Assembly: GCA_013139625.1 (NCBI GenBank)
Contig: WTAK01000050.1
Span: forward strand, 1-11,785
Origin: Candidatus Delongbacteria bacterium
GTDB taxonomy: Bacteria > UBA4055
Direction of reading: 5' to 3'
DNA: 11,785 nucleotides
The translations under genes were made by a program, and so were the position numbers. This document shows positions 7,715 to 11,785 of this stretch, piece by piece. The notes under the pieces are model-generated. The model made no database searches. It was given only the letters and a program-made list of their open reading frames with translations, and was not told the DNA's origin. Numbering within the stretch: position 1 is the first letter of the stretch; the number at the start of each line of letters is the position of its first letter.

Positions 7715-8764
7715 ATGCTTAAAAAGATAAACCTTTTAATTATTATCGTGGTAGTATTTCTATCATGTACAAGCACCATATCAGATCCCGGTGAAGCAGG
7801 AGACCCTTTTATTGAACTAACCTCTCCAAATGGATATGAAGTTTTGCAGATTGGAGCTCCATACACAATAGAATGGACTGGCAATTTATCAGGAAATTTA
7901 AAGATTGAATTTTTTCAGGGTTTTGATAATTTAGTTATGCAATTCGATGACATACCAAATAATGGACAGTACCAATTTACCGTTCCTTTTGATATGACTT
8001 TAGGAGCTGATTATAAAGTAAAATTATCAAGCGTTCAAAATCCAAATTTAAATGATATTAGCGAATCTTATTTTGAGATCTCAGAATACGTAAGTGATGG
8101 AAATGATTACTTAAGTTCAGCAACTTTGATCGATTATATACATACAGGAGATTATGCTATTTACGATGAAGATGATATCGATTGGTACAAGGTTTACCTT
8201 TATGCAGGAAACACATACTATTTCGAAAATACTTCAGAGAATGACTTTGACTCTGAATTCTACTTATATGGACCGGAAAATCCATATGGAGTTGAGGTAG
8301 CACACGATGATGATGGCGAAGGAGGATCTCACCAACCGAAAATAGAGTACTATGCCAATGAAACAGGATACCACTATCTGAGAGTTGCATATTATGTTAA
8401 TAATCCATCAAAAAACAAACAAATTGGTGTTGGGTATTACGCGCTGTCGGTAAATGGAGAATGGTCAGGAGAAATTATAGTTACTTCCCCAAATGGAGGA
8501 GAAGATTGGGTGATGGGTACAGGAGAAAATATAAACTGGGTTGACAATAACAGTGATAATGTTGATATAGACCTGTACAAGAACGGAAACTTTCATACAT
8601 CAATAGAAAGCTCTTATTATAACTCAGGAAACTATTATTGGGATATTCCTATATCGTTGGATGCAGGTACTGATTATAAGATTAGAATAAGTAATTCAGA
8701 AGATTCTTTCGTTTATGATGAAAGTGATTATTTTAGTATTTCTGAAAATGATTATGTAAAATAA
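7715..8764 (+). CDS. Surface lipoprotein: Kre9-like Ig repeat, PPC-like domain, Ig repeat
   Basis: 349 residues; TGAGGT lies 6 nt before the ATG. The N-terminus MLKKINLLIIIVVVFLSC is a lipoprotein signal with lipobox FLSC and the lipidated cysteine at 18. Residues about 31-123 and 253-343 are two copies of the SPNG(G/Y)E beta-sandwich found four times in the preceding gene, ending in D.S(E/D).YF.IS. Residues about 129-247 resemble the bacterial pre-peptidase C-terminal (PPC) domain (DIDWYKVYLYAGNTYYF, then F.LYGP, DDDGEGG and Y.L.V). PPC domains usually accompany secreted proteases or adhesins and are not catalytic; no protease domain is present here. The acidic DDDGEGG loop may bind calcium, which is inference. 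The architecture suggests it arose from the same family as its upstream neighbour by duplication and domain exchange. Specific function unknown. Confidence 0.88.
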   Translation: MLKKINLLIIIVVVFLSCTSTISDPGEAGDPFIELTSPNGYEVLQIGAPYTIEWTGNLSGNLKIEFFQGFDNLVMQFDDIPNNGQYQFTVPFDMTLGADYKVKLSSVQNPNLNDISESYFEISEYVSDGNDYLSSATLIDYIHTGDYAIYDEDDIDWYKVYLYAGNTYYFENTSENDFDSEFYLYGPENPYGVEVAHDDDGEGGSHQPKIEYYANETGYHYLRVAYYVNNPSKNKQIGVGYYALSVNGEWSGEIIVTSPNGGEDWVMGTGENINWVDNNSDNVDIDLYKNGNFHTSIESSYYNSGNYYWDIPISLDAGTDYKIRISNSEDSFVYDESDYFSISENDYVK

Positions 8765-8788
8765 CATTTGTTTCTGATATTTTAATTT

Positions 8789-8817
8789 TAAGGCTATCCT
8801 ACAGGTAGCCTTTTTTT
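8789..8817 (+). terminator. Rho-independent terminator after the 7715 gene
   Basis: AAGGCTA and TAGCCTT form the outer stem, with a further CC/GG pairing inside after a one-base bulge. Seven T residues follow (8811-8817). It lies about 25 bp after the stop codon and isolates the division cluster downstream from the lipoprotein genes. Confidence 0.88.
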
Positions 8818-8853
8818 ATTTCAAAAATCACATGAATATTTTTTCATTTTTCC

Positions 8854-8882
8854 TTGACAAGGGATATTATTTTGTTTAGTTT
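8854..8882 (+). promoter_or_regulatory. Candidate dcw promoter (PmraZ)
   Basis: TTGACA (8854-8859) is a perfect -35 hexamer. With 17-nt spacing the -10 would be TAGTTT (8877-8882), a weak match that keeps T1, A2 and T6. Transcription would begin close to 8889, right at the first unit of the 10-bp repeat array, so a protein on the array could block initiation. It is the first promoter-like sequence after the lipoprotein terminator. Confidence 0.6.
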
Positions 8883-8889
8883 CTAAGTC

Positions 8890-8939
8890 AAGTGTATAGA
8901 AATGTATGAAAATGTATAAATGTGAGCCATAGTGAGTAG
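8890..8939 (+). promoter_or_regulatory. Candidate MraZ-box operator array, five 10-bp units running into the mraZ start
   Basis: The units are AAGTGTATAG (8890), AAATGTATGA (8900), AAATGTATAA (8910), ATGTGAGCCA (8920) and TAGTGAGTAG (8930). A (G/A)TG triplet falls at the same offset in all five, exactly 10 bp apart. The first three units share 8 or more of 10 bases; the last two are degenerate. MraZ proteins are known to bind short GTG-containing direct repeats spaced about one helical turn apart upstream of their own gene (TGGG-type in E. coli, AAAGTG-type in mollicutes). The fifth unit contains the GTG start codon. Confidence 0.65.
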
Positions 8940-9387
8940 TTATTCAGGAACATATAGTTACACAGTCGATGACAAGGGAAGGATTAATTTTAAAAAATTC
9001 TTAAAAAGACTTTCTGCTGAAGAGAGAGTTAACCCGAATTATCACCTGATGAGGCAATCAATTGAGTCTCCCGGAGATAAAAAACGATATCCATTTTTTT
9101 ATATTTTCACAGAAACTTCTTGGAAAAAATTCTACGATGAGAAAATTGAGATAAAACCTACACCAGAGAGATTGACCATCCTTAGCAACCTATGCGGGGA
9201 ATCTTCTCTAGACGGCTCAGAGAGAATGTCATTACCAAAAGAATTCCTAGAATTCATCAAAGCAAAAAAGAACCTTGTACTACAAGGTGATGGTGACCGG
9301 ATACAAGTCTGGTCAAAAGAGAATTACGATAAGTACTTCTCAATGATCGGAAAGCCTGATCAATCAATGTTAGATATGTTCAGCTAA
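8932..9387 (+). CDS. mraZ: MraZ transcriptional regulator
   Basis: 151 residues, starting with GTG. An in-frame TGA at 8923 rules out a longer start and no good internal start exists; the ribosome site is weak (GTGAG). MraZ is a ring-forming, double-SpoVT/AbrB DNA-binding protein that usually controls its own dcw operon. The first half starts YSGTYSYTVDDKGRI, the family N-terminal signature. The second AbrB half is at about 95-140 (LDGSERMSLPKEFLEF...NLVLQGDGDRIQVWSKENY), the family's D..GR..LP..L pattern in diverged form (GSERM for GxGRI). Position directly before rsmH is the canonical one. Autoregulation through the array overlapping its start is likely. The first half is unusually basic and lacks the LP after GRI, so it has diverged, but the identity is firm. 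Confidence 0.93.
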   Translation: MSSYSGTYSYTVDDKGRINFKKFLKRLSAEERVNPNYHLMRQSIESPGDKKRYPFFYIFTETSWKKFYDEKIEIKPTPERLTILSNLCGESSLDGSERMSLPKEFLEFIKAKKNLVLQGDGDRIQVWSKENYDKYFSMIGKPDQSMLDMFS

Positions 9388-9408
9388 AATAGAAATTTAC
9401 GAATCTCC

Positions 9409-9438
9409 TCTGCTTCCTCGGAAGCAGATTTTATATTT
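9409..9438 (+). terminator. Terminator-like hairpin between mraZ and rsmH
   Basis: TCTGCTTCC (9409-9417) and GGAAGCAGA (9420-9428) form a 9-bp stem with a tight TC loop, followed by TTTTATATTT. The U-run is interrupted, so termination would be partial. It could attenuate transcription into rsmH or protect the mraZ message from decay. It starts about 20 bp after the mraZ stop. Confidence 0.6.
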
Positions 9439-9452
9439 AAAGAGACTATGAG

Positions 9453-10385
9453 ATGACAAGTAGAGATAGTTACCATATCCCAGTTATGCTAAAGGAAACC
9501 TTAGACAGCTTTCTCATTGATAAAAACGGTAATTACCTAGATTGCACTTTAGGTGGTGGTGGTCATGCAAAAGCTATCTTGGAAATTATTTCTGATAAGG
9601 GAACACTACTTGGAGTAGACAGAGATAAAGAAGCAATAGAGCAGAATGCTTCTCTATTGGAGCGATACAAAAATTTCACGGTTGCAAATATATCATTTGC
9701 AAATGTAATGAGGTTAGATAGTATTGTTTTTGGATTGAAGTTTGATGGTATTCTGATGGATCTTGGAGTTTCATCACATCAAATAGATGATCCGAAGAGA
9801 GGATTCTCGTATATGAACAGTGGCGATCTAGATATGAGAATGAATGATGAGGATGAATTAAGTGCTTATATAGTTGTTAACAACTATACAGAAGAGCAGC
9901 TGAAAGAAATATTTTATAAATACGGTGAAGAAAAAAAATCAAGATACATTGCTAGAAATATTTGTAACGAAAGGGAAGAAAGTCCGATCAAAACAACAAA
10001 AGAGTTGAGTGATATTATTGGAAGATCAGTTCCGTATAAGAACAGGATCAAAACTCTTTCCAGAATATTTCAAGCTATTCGAATTGAAGTAAATAATGAA
10101 CTCGGAGAAATTGAAGATTTCTTGAAAGTATCTCTGAAAATATTGAAGAAACATGGCAGAGTAGCAATTATGTCATACCATTCGTTAGAAGACAGAATTG
10201 TAAAAAGATTTATCAATGAAATGGCTACAGGATGTACCTGTCCAACAGATTTTCCTAAATGTATTTGTGGCAAAGAACCGATAGTAAAGAAGATCACAAA
10301 AAAGCCGATAATAGCTACAGAAGAAGAAATTAAAGAAAATCCCAGAGCAAGAAGCGCAAAATTAAGAGTATTTGAATTGATATAA
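9453..10385 (+). CDS. rsmH: 16S rRNA (cytosine(1402)-N(4))-methyltransferase RsmH
   Basis: 310 residues, typical for RsmH (MraW), which uses S-adenosylmethionine to methylate N4 of C1402 in the ribosomal P site. Visible signatures: HIPVMLKETL at 8-17, the SAM-binding motif DCTLGGGGHAKAIL at 30-43, GVDRDKEAI at 54-62, LMDLGVSSHQID...RGFSY at 101-120, the substrate region RIFQAIRIEVNNELGE at 204-219, and SYHSLEDRIVKRF at 241-253. A CxC...CxC cysteine pair at 261-272 and the tail NPRARSAKLRVFE at 297-308 complete it. The ribosome site is weak (AAAGAG 7 nt upstream), so some translation may depend on the mraZ transcript. The gene sits 65 bp after mraZ, with a hairpin in the gap. Confidence 0.98.
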   Translation: MTSRDSYHIPVMLKETLDSFLIDKNGNYLDCTLGGGGHAKAILEIISDKGTLLGVDRDKEAIEQNASLLERYKNFTVANISFANVMRLDSIVFGLKFDGILMDLGVSSHQIDDPKRGFSYMNSGDLDMRMNDEDELSAYIVVNNYTEEQLKEIFYKYGEEKKSRYIARNICNEREESPIKTTKELSDIIGRSVPYKNRIKTLSRIFQAIRIEVNNELGEIEDFLKVSLKILKKHGRVAIMSYHSLEDRIVKRFINEMATGCTCPTDFPKCICGKEPIVKKITKKPIIATEEEIKENPRARSAKLRVFELI

Positions 10386-10386
10386 A

Positions 10387-10445
10387 TTCGTAGGGGATGC
10401 AGGAATGCATCCCGGGAACGCATTCCTGCGTTCCGTACATACGAA
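10387..10445. repeat. GC-rich nested palindrome, REP-like element
   Basis: Outer arms TTCGTA (10387-10392) and TACGAA (10440-10445) enclose two adjacent hairpins: GGGATGC...GCATCCC (10394-10413) and GGAACGC...GCGTTCC (10415-10434). Their loops AGGAAT and ATTCCT are complementary, so GCAGGAATGC (10399-10408) also pairs perfectly with GCATTCCTGC (10420-10429). The element is much more GC-rich than its surroundings and has no T-run after it, so it is not a simple terminator. The layout matches repetitive extragenic palindromes of the kind moved by RAYT transposases. It fills most of the 89-bp gap between rsmH and ftsL. Confidence 0.75.
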
Positions 10446-10474
10446 AATGGGATAAATAAAAGAAGGAGATAAAA

Positions 10475-10909
10475 ATGAGAACAGATAAAAGATTATATAG
10501 AAGAGGAAATGGAGCAAACGTATTGAAGAAAAGATTTTCAATATTATCATCCCTGATAATTGTTTTGCCTATTGTTATTGCGATTATTGCCTACGTATAT
10601 AAAAATCAAGGCATCAAAAGTATATCTATGAAATTGAATGAACTTAATTCAACAAAGATACAATTATTAGAAAAATATGAAAGGTTATGCTCAGACTATG
10701 AAAAAATGAATTCATTTATAGAAGTAAAAATTTATGCTGAGAATGAATTAAAAATGAAACAATCAATTAATAATCTTGGATATTTTGTAGTATATGACGG
10801 TAAATCAATTTTTAATAATAGTGATATTTCAAATCTACCAAAACTATTTGAAAATAGTGTAGATCTTGCAATGATAAAAACTGAAGATATATATCGCAAT
10901 CCCGAATAA
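10475..10909 (+). CDS. ftsL: FtsL-like division protein
   Basis: 144 residues; AAGGAG lies 6 nt before the ATG. It is a type II membrane protein with a basic cytoplasmic N-terminus (about 1-20), one transmembrane helix (about 21-42) and a likely coiled coil rich in L, K and E (about 45-85). A segment IYAENELKMKQSINNLGYFVV (first part at 86-95) resembles the A.E.LGM....G motif of FtsL and DivIC. FtsL pairs with FtsB/DivIC and recruits and activates FtsW-FtsI at the septum. The identification rests on this topology and on the place between rsmH and ftsI. FtsL sequences are poorly conserved, so another small coiled-coil division protein is possible. It is slightly longer than the usual 100-120 residues and ends with an unexplained tail of about 35 residues. 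Confidence 0.75.
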   Translation: MRTDKRLYRRGNGANVLKKRFSILSSLIIVLPIVIAIIAYVYKNQGIKSISMKLNELNSTKIQLLEKYERLCSDYEKMNSFIEVKIYAENELKMKQSINNLGYFVVYDGKSIFNNSDISNLPKLFENSVDLAMIKTEDIYRNPE

Positions 10910-10929
10910 CAAAAACAAAACCGGAAAGA

Positions 10930-11785
10930 ATGAATAGATCTAGAAAAATAAAATTTAATAATGAATTACCCCAAAGGAAACACAGATCAAGAGTTATACT
11001 GATCAATTTATTCTTCGTTTTAGGTTTTTTTGTTATCATTGTAAAACTATACAATATTCAGATCATCAAGCACGATATTTATGCAAAAAGATATAAAGAG
11101 CAATCCCGAAAAAAGATAACCATCTTTGCTCCCAAAGGAAATATTTACGACCGTAATTACAATAAACTTGCTGAAAATATTGGTGTTAACTATGCATTTG
11201 GCATCAATACAAAGAAAGTTCAGAATTGCAAAGACTTGGCAAAAAGAATTTCAAAGATCACCGGCAAAGATTATAAATCATACTACAAAACTCTTCGTTC
11301 TAAAAAAGGTTTTATCTGGATCACAAGAAAACTTAATGAGAAGCAAAGAGAAAAAATTCTAAATATTTTGAATGAAAAAGAAAGTTCAGCAGCATCTTTC
11401 AAAGTCACAGCAAATAGAGTTTATCCACAAGGCAAAGTGGGTGGTCAGATAGTTGGATATACAGATATTGATGGGAAGGGAATGAGTGGGATTGAAAAAG
11501 AATTTAATGAATATCTGACAGGACAAGATGGTTGGGAATATATTTACAAGGATGCAAGACAGAATAAATCATTTAGCACCAATATTCAAAAGAAATTACC
11601 GGGTGCAGGAAATAGTATTATTTTAACGATAGATGATAACTACCAAGCTATTGTTGAAGAAGAGCTTGAGAATGCTGTGAAGAAATGGAAAGCTAACAAG
11701 GCTGTTGGGATTATTATGGATCCTCAGACGGGAGAGATACTTGCAATGTCCAGCTATCCTAATTTCGATCCGAATAACCCTGGTG
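10930..11785 (+). CDS. ftsI: Class B penicillin-binding protein (FtsI/PBP3 type), C-terminus cut by window edge
   Basis: The frame is open from ATG 10930 to the right edge (285 codons). A weak GGAAAG stands just upstream, and the start lies 20 bp after ftsL. Residues 1-20 are a basic cytoplasmic tail; 21-41 (VILINLFFVLGFFVIIVKLYN) form the membrane anchor. APKGNIYDRNYNKLAEN at about 67-83 is the RG.I.DRNG..LA motif that opens the PBP dimerisation domain (R replaced by K). RVYPQGKVGGQIVGYTDIDGKGMSGIEK at about 164-190 is the conserved pedestal motif, given here only as a marker (key residues R164, P167, G177, G186, E189). The transpeptidase domain begins at about 255 (GIIMDPQTGEILAMSSYPNFDPN). 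The SxxK, SxN and KTG active-site motifs lie beyond the window. The product crosslinks septal peptidoglycan with FtsW. Position after ftsL supports ftsI rather than an elongation PBP2; spoVD-type relatives are the main alternative. Confidence 0.93.
   Translation, partial: MNRSRKIKFNNELPQRKHRSRVILINLFFVLGFFVIIVKLYNIQIIKHDIYAKRYKEQSRKKITIFAPKGNIYDRNYNKLAENIGVNYAFGINTKKVQNCKDLAKRISKITGKDYKSYYKTLRSKKGFIWITRKLNEKQREKILNILNEKESSAASFKVTANRVYPQGKVGGQIVGYTDIDGKGMSGIEKEFNEYLTGQDGWEYIYKDARQNKSFSTNIQKKLPGAGNSIILTIDDNYQAIVEEELENAVKKWKANKAVGIIMDPQTGEILAMSSYPNFDPNNPG

Noticed and set aside
8902..8932. Tiny open frames starting at ATG 8902 and ATG 8912 ahead of mraZ, the second ending in a TAG that overlaps the mraZ GTG
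   Set aside because: They encode only five and six residues, lack ribosome sites, and the ATGs are explained by the 10-bp repeat units. A leader-peptide role cannot be supported.
8890..8939. CRISPR-like or microsatellite interpretation of the 10-bp repeats
   Set aside because: The units are contiguous without spacers and far too short for CRISPR. Their position at the mraZ promoter fits an operator array better than random slippage.
10387..10445. Intrinsic terminator after rsmH
   Set aside because: No T-run follows either hairpin on either strand at the right distance, and ftsL and ftsI are expected to be cotranscribed with rsmH.

Overview
The window is low-GC bacterial chromosomal DNA. It joins a block of four exported-protein genes to the start of a division and cell-wall (dcw) cluster. 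The exported proteins are parallel beta-helix proteins with GGG(I/L)-type repeats, closing modules of the form DYHLA...C(I/V)D.GDP...GA(Y/W)G, 'SPNGGE' Ig-like domains and 'SCSSDDD' lipoprotein N-termini. This style is common in the FCB superphylum and its neighbours; Cloacimonadota or Delongbacteria-like lineages are my best guess, from style only. I cannot name the species.

Layout. Positions 1-1679 and 1838-4894 (both minus strand) hold two related, signal-peptide-bearing beta-helix proteins. The first runs off the left edge; the second is complete and ends in a fibronectin type III-like domain. A rho-independent terminator lies between them. A 326-bp divergent intergenic region (4895-5220) follows, with a perfect CRP-type palindrome (TGTGA-N6-TCACA) at a candidate promoter of the minus-strand gene. 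On the plus strand come two lipoproteins (5221-7587 and 7715-8764) that share the same ~90-residue Ig-like repeat. Each has a good terminator, and each has its own candidate promoter.

The dcw cluster starts at about 8854: a TTGACA promoter, a 10-bp-periodic operator-like array that runs into the GTG start codon of mraZ, then mraZ, rsmH, an ftsL-like gene and the 5' part of a class B penicillin-binding protein gene (ftsI type). Two extra structures interrupt the cluster: a terminator-like hairpin between mraZ and rsmH, and a GC-rich nested palindrome of REP type between rsmH and ftsL.

The four dcw genes are a conventional set: a transcriptional regulator, a 16S rRNA methyltransferase, a divisome scaffold protein and a septal transpeptidase. 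The four exported proteins look like a cell-surface set of adhesive or structural modules with no recognised catalytic domain. I found no tRNA, rRNA, CRISPR array, integrase or transposase gene. The most distinctive signals are regulatory: the array over the mraZ start, the CRP-type site and the REP-like palindrome.
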